Shown: in pieces, positions 17,357 through 25,888 of the stretch | How positions within the stretch are numbered: the stretch's first letter is position 1 | Layout of the letters: each line of letters begins with the position of its first letter | NCBI GenBank assembly: GCA_023230565.1 | Contig: JALNXD010000011.1 | Span: 1-64,000, forward strand | Direction of reading: 5' to 3' | Origin: Syntrophales bacterium | GTDB taxonomy: Bacteria; Desulfobacterota; Syntrophia; Syntrophales; UBA2210 | Length of the DNA: 64,000 bases | Position numbers and translations under genes: made by a program | The notes under the pieces: generated by a model | Databases searched by the model: none | The model's input: the letters and a program-made list of their open reading frames with translations, nothing else | What the model was told of the DNA's origin: nothing

Positions 17357-17362
17357 CCTTTT

Positions 17363-18172
17363 ATGGAACCAGATTTCATTCATCTCTGTCAGCCGGGACC
17401 GGAAAAATCGTGCGGTGCCTGCTGCGGCCTTTACAATTATGCGATAAGCACAAAGGAGGCATTATCACTCCGATTGAGGTCGCGAACCGCGCTTTTTAAA
17501 GAAAAAGTGTCCGGACCTGAAGACCTGAGATTCTTTTCCTCAGAGATAAAGAGAAGAGAGTCGCAGGAAAAATTATATGAAGTTATTTATTGCTGCGAAT
17601 ATCTCGGGTTTATAGATGCCGGAGAAAAAAAAGTAGGATGCCTTCTGCACCCATTGCAAAATGGAGGAGCTGACTTAAGAGATGCATCTTTTTATGGAAA
17701 AGAGCTCTGCGAAGGCCACTTTTGTCCCAGTTACCATTACCTCACTCGCGAGGAGAAGAAGGGCCTTGTTAATTGCATCGACGACTGGTATCTGTACGGA
17801 CTGTGTGTAACCGATATAGATCTTGTGAAGGAATATTTTCGTTTTATCTCTCAAGCTATTTACCAGGCGCCTTGTGCCGAAAGGTTCAAGGAAGATGAAT
17901 TGAAAAAAATTGCCCTGGAATTTTTTTCTCTGAAAATATTCTGGCCCTTTCGCTCTCAAGAGACGAACCGATTCGGAAAATACTATTTTGACGGGTCGCA
18001 ATATATGATAAGTCATATTGATTATCAGTGCCTCGGGTGCGAACGGTCACGATTTGACAAAATATTCCTAAGCTTAGCCTCGTGCTTTCACAGTAAAGAA
18101 GAACTGATAGAGGCTGAAAGAATAATCCAGAGCACAATAGACAGGTTCGTTGATCATTACAGGAATTTTTAA
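17363..18172 (+). CDS. Cys-rich putative metal-binding protein (YkgJ-like CxxCC motif)
   Basis: 269 residues. CGACC near position 18-22 resembles the CxxCC core of the YkgJ family of putative zinc/iron-binding proteins. Later clusters (CCEYLGF, GCLLHP, LCEGHFC and CLGC) bring the total to about a dozen cysteines. There is no signal peptide or membrane span, so it is probably cytoplasmic. It begins 6 bp after lemA, so co-expression is likely. The start has only a weak ribosome binding site, consistent with coupling. The function is not known. Confidence 0.6.
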   Translation: MEPDFIHLCQPGPEKSCGACCGLYNYAISTKEALSLRLRSRTALFKEKVSGPEDLRFFSSEIKRRESQEKLYEVIYCCEYLGFIDAGEKKVGCLLHPLQNGGADLRDASFYGKELCEGHFCPSYHYLTREEKKGLVNCIDDWYLYGLCVTDIDLVKEYFRFISQAIYQAPCAERFKEDELKKIALEFFSLKIFWPFRSQETNRFGKYYFDGSQYMISHIDYQCLGCERSRFDKIFLSLASCFHSKEELIEAERIIQSTIDRFVDHYRNF

Positions 18173-18256
18173 GTATGAAACCATACTCATACTGCTTCTT
18201 AACGTTGATCCTCTTTGGAGATTGGGATATGCAAACACAGGAAGGGCAAGCAAACA

Positions 18257-18805
18257 ATGGAACATGTTAAAAAGACAATTTTATACGAACGTCATGCAAT
18301 TGATAAAAAAGTAAAGGAGCTGGCCGACAAAATTTCAGATGATTATAAAGAATGTGATCTGATGCTTGTGGGTATCCTTAAAGGAGCATTTATTTTTCTT
18401 GCCGATCTCTCAAGAAATTTAAAAATACCTCATTGCGTGGACTTCGCAAGACTGGCAAGTTATGGAACCGGCACGAAAAGCTCGGGTATTATAGAAATAA
18501 CAAAAGACGTTGAACTGCCCGTAGCAGGAAAGGATATTATATTGGTAGAAGATATTATCGATACGGGAATAACAATTTCTTATTTTCTTCAAAAAATTTC
18601 CGAAAAGAATCCACGATCAGTCAAATGCTGTGCGCTTATTGATAAAAAACAGCGGCGTGAAATCAATTTCGAAACCCATTATGTGGGATTTTCACTGGAT
18701 GAAGGTTTCATTGTCGGCTACGGTCTGGATTATAATGAAAGGTATCGGAATCTGCCGGATATCTATGTCCTGGACGAATCATCTTTTGAGGAGGGCGGCC
18801 GTTGA
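18257..18805 (+). CDS. hpt: Hypoxanthine phosphoribosyltransferase
   Basis: Salvages hypoxanthine or guanine with PRPP to give IMP or GMP. Motifs: VGILKGAFIFLADL (pyrophosphate loop), FARLASYGTGT and the PRPP signature ILVEDIIDTGIT. From ATG 18257 it is 182 residues, normal length. An in-frame TTG at 18215 would add 14 residues of non-family sequence and is not favoured; GGAAGGG lies 10 bases before the ATG. The next gene overlaps its stop by TTGA. Confidence 0.92.
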   Translation: MEHVKKTILYERHAIDKKVKELADKISDDYKECDLMLVGILKGAFIFLADLSRNLKIPHCVDFARLASYGTGTKSSGIIEITKDVELPVAGKDIILVEDIIDTGITISYFLQKISEKNPRSVKCCALIDKKQRREINFETHYVGFSLDEGFIVGYGLDYNERYRNLPDIYVLDESSFEEGGR

Positions 18806-19674
18806 TCATCCAATGTCCCCGGTGCAAGGCACGATATCGCATTTCTATCGAACCTGAACCGGCAGAAGAAGTTCGGTACAGGTGTACCCGATGCGGCTAT
18901 GTTTTTCCGAACGAAAAAGACGGATATGCCGAAAATTTGAAGAAGCATAAAGCCGGTCCTGTTGATCGAGAAGAAAACTTCCGGGAAATAGCGGAGCTGA
19001 TGCAGGATATAAACCGGTCTTCCCAGGGTTTTCCGGATTTCAGCGGTAAAATAGATGAAGTCAGGAACAACGATTCGAAAATTCTTCAACAAAAAAAGAA
19101 AAAGACACGCTTTGTAATAAAAATCCTGCTTTTTCTTCTTCTCATGCTATGCGCAGGACTTATAATATGGATTAACCCCTCTTTGAAAACTTCCTTCTTG
19201 TCTATTGTTACTCCTGCGATTAATGAAATCGGAAAACTGACAGGAATCAATCAGAAGAGCGCCGATGATATCCGGCCTGAAAAGAATATCGTTTTTTCAA
19301 ATGTTCAGGAGTCTTTTCACATGAACTGGATTGATGACCATGTACTTGTAATCGAGGGAACGGCGACAAATCAGAATAATATAAGTCTTGCATTTATAAG
19401 AGTCAGAGGGAAGCTTCTGGATTCTGCTAAAAATATTATTGCCCAGAAAGAATCCTACTGCGGTAATATTCTTACAGAGGAAGAGCTGCGGAATCTGAGA
19501 GGAAAAGAAATCGACGAGATCCTCATGACTCCTCCGGACCATGAAAAACAAAAGGAAATTGTTTCTCCCGGTGGTTCCATTTCTTTTATGATTGCCTTTA
19601 CAGATCCCCCGAAAGAAGCCGGCGAATTTATTATTGAGCCGGCGGAGGTCTATGGTGTAGACATTATTCAGTAA
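18802..19674 (+). CDS. MJ0042-type zinc-ribbon membrane protein with DUF3426-like C-terminus
   Basis: 290 residues beginning CPRCKARYRI and CTRCGYVFP, the two CxxC knuckles of the short zinc ribbon at the start of many deltaproteobacterial proteins. A charged linker, one membrane span (about 103-124) and a periplasmic beta domain with VIEGTATNQNN follow, as in DUF3426 proteins. The start is TTG at 18802 with GAGGAGGG about 6 bases upstream, overlapping the hpt stop. The 3' end overlaps the converging sua5 gene by 11 bp. The role is unknown; the layout suggests a membrane-tethered sensor or scaffold. Confidence 0.75.
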   Translation: MIIQCPRCKARYRISIEPEPAEEVRYRCTRCGYVFPNEKDGYAENLKKHKAGPVDREENFREIAELMQDINRSSQGFPDFSGKIDEVRNNDSKILQQKKKKTRFVIKILLFLLLMLCAGLIIWINPSLKTSFLSIVTPAINEIGKLTGINQKSADDIRPEKNIVFSNVQESFHMNWIDDHVLVIEGTATNQNNISLAFIRVRGKLLDSAKNIIAQKESYCGNILTEEELRNLRGKEIDEILMTPPDHEKQKEIVSPGGSISFMIAFTDPPKEAGEFIIEPAEVYGVDIIQ

Positions 19675-20299
19675 AGGCTTTCAGGATCAGTTTTCCTGAA
19701 ATCTTCCCTTCTCGAAGAACCAGAGGAGGAGAAACAGTGGCATCCACGACAGTTGTCCCCGGAGGACCAGGTGTCCTGCCGCCGTCAATTATTGCATCTA
19801 TTCTTCCACCAATTGATTCGTTCACTTCGGCTGCGGTTATACATTCCGGTCTGCCCGATCGATTTGCACTGGTCGCCGTAATGGGAGACCCCAGTTGCCT
19901 GGCCAGAAGCGATGCAACAGGATTACTTGAGATACGGATACCGATCTTTCCGGTTCCTCCTGTAAGGCTGACCGGCACAACTGATGATGCTTCAAAGACA
20001 ATCGTCACTCCCCCGGGCCAAAAGCGACCGGCCAATTTCCGGGCTCCCGGAGGTATTGTTTTTACCATTAAAGAAAGCTGCGATTCATCTGAAACAATAA
20101 TCGGAATAGGCATTCTTTCGTTTCTTCCTTTTACGATGAAAATTTTTTCAACAGCCTTTTCATTTAAACTATCGCATGCCAAGCCGTAGATTGTCTCAGT
20201 CGGATACGCGACAATGCCCCCTTTTTTGAGAATGTATACTGCTTGAGTAATTTGCGACGAAAAGGAACTGTTTACATCTAATGCTATAATATACGCCAT
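19664..20299 (-). CDS. L-threonylcarbamoyladenylate synthase, Sua5/YrdC/YwlC family
   Basis: Makes threonylcarbamoyl-AMP from Thr, bicarbonate and ATP for the t6A modification of ANN-decoding tRNAs. KKGGIVAYPTETIYGLACD, KGR, PGGVTIV and TATSANRSGRPE are family signatures. The start at ATG 20299, with GGGGAG 8 bases upstream, gives 211 residues. An upstream frame from 20350 adds 17 residues and lacks a ribosome binding site. The short length matches the YrdC domain alone, without the extra Sua5 domain. Confidence 0.88.
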   Translation of the reverse strand: MAYIIALDVNSSFSSQITQAVYILKKGGIVAYPTETIYGLACDSLNEKAVEKIFIVKGRNERMPIPIIVSDESQLSLMVKTIPPGARKLAGRFWPGGVTIVFEASSVVPVSLTGGTGKIGIRISSNPVASLLARQLGSPITATSANRSGRPECITAAEVNESIGGRIDAIIDGGRTPGPPGTTVVDATVSPPLVLREGKISGKLILKAFTE

Positions 20300-20402
20300 A
20301 ATAACAGCTCCCCAAACGCTCCGCGAAATGCGAAGAACACGCAGATCCAACCTTCTTCTTAATGCGTAAAAAACGGATCAGTTTGTAAATTGAGACGGTC
20401 AA

Positions 20403-20939
20403 CTAGATCGAAATGGTAGCATTCCATTCGGAGGCTTCCAATTTTTTTTGCTTCTCCTCGATTCCCTTTGCCATTTTTTCCACATACTTTTTAAGCGTAT
20501 CCGTAAGAGAAGGATCTTCAAGGGCAAGAATCCGAACCGCCATAAGAGCACTGTTTTTTGCCCCCGCTTTGCCGAGTGCCATTGTCGCAACAGGAACCCC
20601 CCCGGGCATCTGTACAGTTGAAAGAAGGGCATCAAATCCATTAAGAGGTGATGAATCGATGGGAACGCCGATTACGGGAACAGTCGTGTGCGAAGCGATA
20701 ACTCCTGCCAGATGAGCCGCCGCTCCGGCACCTGCGATAATTACCTTTATTCCTCGCGATGCGGCTTCTCTTGAAAAGCGGCTTGTTCTTTCCGGAGAAC
20801 GGTGTGCTGATGCCAGAATGATCTCATGAGGAACATCAAACTCCCTGAGCAGCAAAACCGCTTCCTTCATTACCGGGAGATCGGAGTCACTCCCTATGAC
20901 GACGCTGACTAAAGGGTATTTTTGCAAGGTTTGATCCAT
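20403..20939 (-). CDS. purE: 5-(carboxyamino)imidazole ribonucleotide mutase PurE
   Basis: Rearranges N5-CAIR to CAIR in purine synthesis. 178 residues with VVIGSDSDLP, ILASAHRSPE (the active-site His loop), AGAGAAAHLAGVIASHTTVPVIGVP and LLSTVQMPGGVPVATMAL. This is the class I form, which normally needs PurK; purK is not in the window. It lies 124 bp after purH on the same strand, close enough for one operon. Confidence 0.93.
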   Translation of the reverse strand: MDQTLQKYPLVSVVIGSDSDLPVMKEAVLLLREFDVPHEIILASAHRSPERTSRFSREAASRGIKVIIAGAGAAAHLAGVIASHTTVPVIGVPIDSSPLNGFDALLSTVQMPGGVPVATMALGKAGAKNSALMAVRILALEDPSLTDTLKKYVEKMAKGIEEKQKKLEASEWNATISI

Positions 20940-21062
20940 TAAATACTCCTTCTGCTTTTCACACTGTCCGTTTGCATCCCGAAGTGTGATGGAAATACTT
21001 TTCCTTTATTTATTTTTATTTACATTTCATCCGAAGCCTGTCGGTGAAATACTCATTGCCCG

Positions 21063-22628
21063 TTAGTGCCTGAAATGCCTCCGTCCTGTGAAAATCATTG
21101 CAATACCATGCTCATCAGCCGCATTTATCGATTCTTCATCCCGGATCGAACCTCCAGGCTGCACAATTGCGGTTACACCTGCCTTCGCTGCCATATCGAT
21201 GCCATCTCTGAAAGGGAAAAAGGCATCTGAACCGAGGGTGCTTCCTTCAGTCGAAAGCTGGGCTTTCATTTTTGCTATCCTGACCGAATCCACCCGACTC
21301 ACCTGTCCGGCTCCGACTCCGATTAACTGACCCGATTTGGCAAGAACTATTGCGTTAGATTTGACATGCTTCACCACTTTCCAGGCAAAATCAAGGTCTG
21401 CATATTCATCTTCCGTCGGTGAACGTTTTGTGACTACCTTTGCTTCTTTCACATTATCGACATGCGTATCACGTTCCTGGACAAGAATACCTCCTGCGAC
21501 TCTCCTGAAATCGAACCCCTCATAATATCTGGCCTCCGATGGCCTGATTTCCAGCAATCTGACATTTTTTTTGGCTCCCAGTATCTCTCGGGCCTCATCA
21601 GTGAACCCGGGGGCAATGATGACTTCCAGGAATGTCTTCGATAACTCCTCCGCGGTGCCTCCATCAACAGGACGGTTGAAGCTTACAATCCCCCCAAAGG
21701 CGGAAACCGGATCCGTTTCTATTGCCTTGATGTAGGCTTCTCTGAGATTTTTTTTCGATGTAGCCGCACCGCAGGGATTTGAATGCTTTACAATCACTGC
21801 CGTGGGGAGCGCATATTCAGAAACCATCTGCCAGGCGGCATCGCCATCCAGGATATTATTATACGAAAGCTCCTTCCCCTGAAGCTGGCTGGCATTCGGT
21901 ATAGCCTGACTGGGGATATCTCTTTCCCGGTAAAACACCGCCTTCTGATGAGGATTTTCACCATAACGAAGATTCTGAACTTTTTCGAATTGAAGGGTTA
22001 GCGTATCGGGAAATTCTCTGACTTTTTCCCCATTTTCGATTTTACCGAGATAATTTGAAATTGCGGCATCATATCGCGCAGTCAGCTGGAATGTCTTTAC
22101 TGCAAAAGCGAAATTTGTTTCTTCGGAAATCCTGCCGTCTGTTCTGCTCAATTCTTCGACCACTATTTGGTAATCAGCCGGATCTGTTATCACAGTTACA
22201 AATCGCCAGTTCTTCGCCGCCGCTCTTAACATGGCAGGCCCGCCAATATCAATGTTCTCGATTGCTTCTTTCAGGGTGCACCCCTCTTTCGCCACTGTAT
22301 CTTCAAAGCTGTAAAGATTTATCACAACCATATCGATAGTGCCGATTCCATGTGTTTCCAGAGCCATCCGGTGTTCTTCGTTATCTCTTGATGCCAGAAG
22401 TCCCCCATGTATTTTTGGATGAAGAGTTTTAAGCCGCCCATCCATCATTTCAGGAAAACCTGTATAATCGGAAACTTCCGTTACGGAAATATCATTTACT
22501 CTTAACTGTGAAGCGGTTTTTCCCGTTGAAAGTATTTCGATACCGAACTTTGAAAGTTCGCGGGCAAAATCGGCGATTCCCTGCGTATCAGTAACACTTA
22601 TCAATACCCTTTTAATTTCGTTTTCCAT
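21063..22628 (-). CDS. purH: Bifunctional AICAR formyltransferase / IMP cyclohydrolase PurH
   Basis: Catalyses the last two steps to IMP. The N-terminal MGS-like cyclohydrolase domain shows EILSTGKTASQLR, TGFPEMMDGRLKTLHPKIHGG and GGPAMLRAAAKN. The C-terminal transformylase domain has VIVKHSNPCGAA with the catalytic Lys and His, and LGSDAFFPFRDGIDMAA. 521 residues is normal length. It lies between the broken purD and purE, all minus strand. Confidence 0.96.
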   Translation of the reverse strand: MENEIKRVLISVTDTQGIADFARELSKFGIEILSTGKTASQLRVNDISVTEVSDYTGFPEMMDGRLKTLHPKIHGGLLASRDNEEHRMALETHGIGTIDMVVINLYSFEDTVAKEGCTLKEAIENIDIGGPAMLRAAAKNWRFVTVITDPADYQIVVEELSRTDGRISEETNFAFAVKTFQLTARYDAAISNYLGKIENGEKVREFPDTLTLQFEKVQNLRYGENPHQKAVFYRERDIPSQAIPNASQLQGKELSYNNILDGDAAWQMVSEYALPTAVIVKHSNPCGAATSKKNLREAYIKAIETDPVSAFGGIVSFNRPVDGGTAEELSKTFLEVIIAPGFTDEAREILGAKKNVRLLEIRPSEARYYEGFDFRRVAGGILVQERDTHVDNVKEAKVVTKRSPTEDEYADLDFAWKVVKHVKSNAIVLAKSGQLIGVGAGQVSRVDSVRIAKMKAQLSTEGSTLGSDAFFPFRDGIDMAAKAGVTAIVQPGGSIRDEESINAADEHGIAMIFTGRRHFRH

Positions 22629-22670
22629 TATGTTTCCTTCACACGCACAATGATGATTGTACCTTTTCCT

Positions 22671-23036
22671 TCAGCCCCTTATAGCCTTCATATGGGCAAT
22701 TCGCCTTTCGATTACGTGTGCCGTCCCTATGTCGGCGCGATGATCCACGGGTCCTTTAATAGATGAGATAGCGTTCTCAGCCATTTTTTCCGCTACTCCC
22801 ACAGTATCGGCAATCCCTACAATGCCTATTGCGCGAGATGATGTCATATAGAGCCCGTCTTTCCGCTTGTCGACAGATGAATAATAAATTTTTACTTCGT
22901 CATTTTTATTAAGGACCTCGATTTTTGATGCAGCCGGTTGCTCATGTGTCTGATCTTTGGGAAGTCCGTAATCTTTTGGAACAACATACTTACAGACAGT
23001 AGCCTTTTTCTCGAAGGCAATCGGGATATCTTTCAA
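22671..23036 (-). CDS. purD: Phosphoribosylamine-glycine ligase, C-terminal part (split or frameshifted purD)
   Basis: 121 residues that match only the end of PurD: FEKKATVCKYVVPKDYG, YMTSSRAIGIVGIADTVGVAEKMAENA and a terminal RRIAHMKAIRG. The frame begins at a TTG that overlaps the stop of the N-terminal part (TTGA, 23036-23033). Adding a single base to the GG run at 23041-23042 joins both frames into CRAISKGTLKDIPIAF, which fits the family without a gap. So this is either a one-base deletion or error, a -1 frameshift at A-AAG, or a reinitiated second subunit. Confidence 0.8.
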   Translation of the reverse strand: MKDIPIAFEKKATVCKYVVPKDYGLPKDQTHEQPAASKIEVLNKNDEVKIYYSSVDKRKDGLYMTSSRAIGIVGIADTVGVAEKMAENAISSIKGPVDHRADIGTAHVIERRIAHMKAIRG

Positions 23037-24001
23037 TGTACCTTTGATATGGCCCTGCAGACCTCAATGAAATCGCTTTTAATAAGGGGGAGGACATTCA
23101 TCGCCTCGGGATCTCCAAAGCGTGCATTATATTCGAGCAGTTTTACTCCCTCTTTTGTGGCCATAAACCCGCCATACATGATTCCCTTGTACAATTCCCC
23201 GGTTTCTTTAAAAAGGGCTTCCGAAATTTTCCTGGTAATCTCCACACCGTCTTCTATATCTGAAGGTATCAGAAAAGGGAGGCTGCGGTCAGGATAAGAA
23301 TAGGAACCCATACCGCCCGTATTCGGCCCGCTGTCACCTTCAAATCGTCTTTTGTGGTCCTGAACTGCAGGGGTGGCAACTACAGTTTTGCCATCACAGA
23401 AGCATTGAAGAGAGAATTCTTCCCCATCCAGCCGCTCTTCCACCAAAACCGGAGCGCCTGTCTTCAGAATTGTCTCGCACAGTAGCAGCGCCTCTTCCGG
23501 AGTACTGAAATGATCTCCCTGAACCATTACTCCTTTACCGCCGGTAAGCCCGTCAGGTTTTATGACCGATCCTTCTTCCAGAGTCTTCAAAAAATCCAAA
23601 ATGGCGTGAGGAGTATCAAAAACCTTGAATCGCGGATTACCTGGAATTGAATATTTTTCCAGCAGGCGTCTCGTAAATATTTTTGAAGTTTCGAGTCTGG
23701 CCAGTGATCTGGTAGGTCCAACCGAGGGAAAGCCCGCTTCGGATAACGCATCAACCACACCATTTTGCAACGGGTCTTCAGGACCGATTATCGCAAATTC
23801 AATACCGGCATCTTTCGCGAAAGTGCAAATAGCTGCAAGATCATCATAATTCCCAAGTCGCAAATCGTGCGAAAGAGATGCAATTCCGGGATTGTTTGTT
23901 TTCATATAGGAATAAAGGCGCGGATCGCATCCCGATCTTTTGATTGCCTCTGCAATTGCATGTTCACGGGCGCCGTTTCCTATTAAAAGCACCTTGGTCA
24001 T
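23033..24001 (-). CDS. purD: Phosphoribosylamine-glycine ligase, N-terminal part (split or frameshifted purD)
   Basis: 322 residues covering the N-domain (VLLIGNGAREHAIA) and most of the ATP-grasp region: IKPDGLTGGKGVMV, EERLDGEEFSLQ, TGGMGSYSYPD, and the metal-binding YNARFGDPEAMNVLPLI. The normal enzyme is about 420-430 residues. The frame stops two codons after an A-AAG sequence, and the missing end is encoded in the -1 frame immediately downstream. The remaining ATP-grasp residues look intact and under selection. The gene sits 26 bp after gltX and upstream of purH. Confidence 0.85.
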   Translation of the reverse strand: MTKVLLIGNGAREHAIAEAIKRSGCDPRLYSYMKTNNPGIASLSHDLRLGNYDDLAAICTFAKDAGIEFAIIGPEDPLQNGVVDALSEAGFPSVGPTRSLARLETSKIFTRRLLEKYSIPGNPRFKVFDTPHAILDFLKTLEEGSVIKPDGLTGGKGVMVQGDHFSTPEEALLLCETILKTGAPVLVEERLDGEEFSLQCFCDGKTVVATPAVQDHKRRFEGDSGPNTGGMGSYSYPDRSLPFLIPSDIEDGVEITRKISEALFKETGELYKGIMYGGFMATKEGVKLLEYNARFGDPEAMNVLPLIKSDFIEVCRAISKVH

Positions 24002-24027
24002 TTCTTCCTCCTGAAGTGTCCGCCGGA

Positions 24028-25479
24028 TTATATGCTCTTAAGGCAATTCTCCAATCTCTTGATTGATTCATCTCTGCCGAGGATATCAATAATGGTCGGA
24101 ATATCCGGACCGTGGGTATTTCCGAATAAGGCGAGTCTAAGAGGAAAGAAAAACTTTTTTCCCTTAAGCGAGAGGACCTTCATTGAATCTTCTATCAGCT
24201 TCGTCAAATCCTCTTTACTCCATTCCGATTGCTTCTTCAGTTCATGAATCCAATAGGAATATATTGCTTTTGAATTCTCTTCATTTATCAACACGTTATC
24301 TTCTTCGGAAAATTGAGGAGTTTCATAAAATACTCGGCCCCGCGGAGGCATTTCCTCTAGATTTGAAGTGTAATCACGGGTAACGGCTATCACCTTTTCA
24401 AATTTAGCCGAATCGGAAACATCAATACCATGGGTTTCGAAAAAAGGGCGAGCCCTGTCAGCGATAGTTCCAGTATCAAAGTTCCTTATATACCATCCAT
24501 TCATCCAGTTCAGTTTATCTATATCAAAAACCGCACCGGCCTTATTTATACGGTCTAAAGAAAAAGTCTGCTCCAGCTCCGGAAGAGTATACAATTCCCG
24601 ATCATCGGCCGAATGCCATCCTAAAAGGGCGATAAAATTGATCAGAGCTTCTGGCAAATACCCCTTTTCGATATAGGTTTCAACCGCAACATCGCCCTGG
24701 CGTTTACTCAGCTTACTTCGATCCGGATTCAGCAAAAGAGGTAGATGCACAAAAACGGGAATTTTCCAATCTAATGCCCTGTAAAGGAAAATATGTTTGG
24801 GAACACTTGAGAGCCACTCTTCCCCTCGAATCACATGAGAAATACCCATGAGATGATCGTCGATTACATTCGCTAAATGATATGTGGGAAAACCGTCTGA
24901 CTTGAGAAGAACCTGGTCGTCGACTACGGAATTATCGACAGCAACCTTTCTTCTGATGACATCATCGAAAATCGTACGTCCTTCTTTAGGAAATCTGAGG
25001 CGTATTACAAATGGAATTCCGGCAGCGAGTTTTTCTTTCACCTCGGACTCGGTCAAATCCCTGCATTTTCCATCATACATCGGAGGTTTCTTGAGCTTCC
25101 TCTGAGTTTCTCTTAAATTTTCGAGTCTCTCTTCGGAACAGAAACAGTAATAGGCGGTTTTCGATTCCAAAAGTTTTTCCGTATACTTACGGTAAATTTC
25201 AATCCGCTCCGACTGTATATACGGCCCATAAGGTCCCCCTACATCAGGGCCTTCATCATAATCGAGACCCATATTTTTAAGGCTCGCCATCAAGTTATCC
25301 AGTGCGCCCTGTATATATCGTTTTTGATCCGTGTCTTCGATGCGCAGAATGAATTTGCCCCCTTCTTTGCGGGCAAAAAGATAGTTAAAAAGTGCCGTTC
25401 TGAGTCCTCCCACATGAAGATATCCCGTCGGACTTGGAGCAAAACGGACTCTGACTTCCTGTTTTACAATATCGGTCAT
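24028..25479 (-). CDS. gltX: Glutamate-tRNA ligase
   Basis: Charges tRNA-Glu. RFAPSPTGYLHVGGLRTALFNY holds the class I HIGH-type motif and KLSKR at residues 256-260 is the KMSKS equivalent. Other motifs are RIEDTD and GEEWLSSVPKH. 483 residues is normal. A good promoter lies at 25513-25542. It is the first gene of a minus-strand run continuing into purD, so a tRNA synthetase may be co-transcribed with purine genes. Confidence 0.95.
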   Translation of the reverse strand: MTDIVKQEVRVRFAPSPTGYLHVGGLRTALFNYLFARKEGGKFILRIEDTDQKRYIQGALDNLMASLKNMGLDYDEGPDVGGPYGPYIQSERIEIYRKYTEKLLESKTAYYCFCSEERLENLRETQRKLKKPPMYDGKCRDLTESEVKEKLAAGIPFVIRLRFPKEGRTIFDDVIRRKVAVDNSVVDDQVLLKSDGFPTYHLANVIDDHLMGISHVIRGEEWLSSVPKHIFLYRALDWKIPVFVHLPLLLNPDRSKLSKRQGDVAVETYIEKGYLPEALINFIALLGWHSADDRELYTLPELEQTFSLDRINKAGAVFDIDKLNWMNGWYIRNFDTGTIADRARPFFETHGIDVSDSAKFEKVIAVTRDYTSNLEEMPPRGRVFYETPQFSEEDNVLINEENSKAIYSYWIHELKKQSEWSKEDLTKLIEDSMKVLSLKGKKFFFPLRLALFGNTHGPDIPTIIDILGRDESIKRLENCLKSI

Positions 25480-25512
25480 TTGGTTCCTTCTGAAACAAAT
25501 TTAAAGTGCGAG

Positions 25513-25542
25513 ATTATATATTACTGCAGGACGTTTTGTCAA
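25513..25542 (-). promoter_or_regulatory. Sigma-70-type promoter of gltX
   Basis: On the minus strand, TTGACA (25542-25537) and TATAAT (25518-25513) are separated by 18 bp. Both hexamers are perfect. It ends about 33 bp before the gltX start codon. Confidence 0.75.
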
Positions 25543-25603
25543 AATGCTTTTGGCTCCCGAATTGAAGGTTCTTCTTAAAAATCGTCACATCGCTTTTTTC
25601 CGC

Positions 25604-25633
25604 TTGACATAAAGCGAGGGATATGTTTCTACT
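25604..25633 (+). promoter_or_regulatory. Promoter of the trp leader
   Basis: TTGACA at 25604-25609 is followed 18 bp later by TCTACT at 25628-25633 (four of six matches to the -10 consensus). Transcription would start near 25640, just before the leader-peptide ribosome binding site, as expected for an attenuator. Confidence 0.6.
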
Positions 25634-25662
25634 TGCAGAAACGTCATTGAGGGAGCAGCGCG

Positions 25663-25737
25663 ATGGGAATGGCAGTCCGTTTTGGTAAAACATGGTTCTG
25701 GTGGTGGCAAATCAGAAATAAAGGTGCGCCCATGTAG
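25663..25737 (+). CDS. trpL: trp operon leader peptide (attenuator)
   Basis: A 24-codon ORF with GAGGGAG seven bases before the ATG. Its product has the run TWFWWWQ: four Trp codons within five, at 25693-25707, where random coding would give almost none. A ribosome stalled here for lack of charged tRNA-Trp would cover the first helix and free the downstream antiterminator. The peptide ends at TAG 25735. The structures that follow (25726-25804) complete a classical attenuator ahead of trpB2. Confidence 0.88.
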   Translation: MGMAVRFGKTWFWWWQIRNKGAPM

Positions 25738-25775
25738 CTGACAGAGTCAACTATCACGCAATAGGCCATGGGAGC
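25726..25775 (+). promoter_or_regulatory. Antiterminator of the trp attenuator
   Basis: CCCATG at 25729-25734 pairs with CATGGG at 25667+100 (25767-25772), and GC at 25726-25727 with GC at 25774-25775 across one mismatch. This competes with the terminator stem, which uses 25765-25772. CCATGT at 25730-25735 can also pair with ACATGG at 25690-25695, over the first Trp codon, giving the 1:2 pairing that lets the terminator form when Trp is plentiful. Confidence 0.7.
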
Positions 25776-25804
25776 CGGAAGAGGATTCCCCGTGGCTTTT
25801 TTTT
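25765..25804 (+). terminator. Intrinsic terminator of the trp attenuator
   Basis: GCCATGGG (25765-25772) pairs with CCCGTGGC (25789-25796) through eight pairs including one G-T, and eight T residues follow (25797-25804). It lies 84 bp before trpB2, so a terminated transcript would not include that gene. Confidence 0.82.
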
Positions 25805-25888
25805 CGATCTGACCCGCAGGGAAAGAACTTCTGCGGATAACACCCTAAAGGAAATAAAATACATGCAGATGCATCAGGAGGATTTCCA

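Noticed and set aside
18172..18187. AGTATG-N4-CATACT dyad before hpt
   Set aside because: A short 6-bp repeat next to a stop codon; likely chance.
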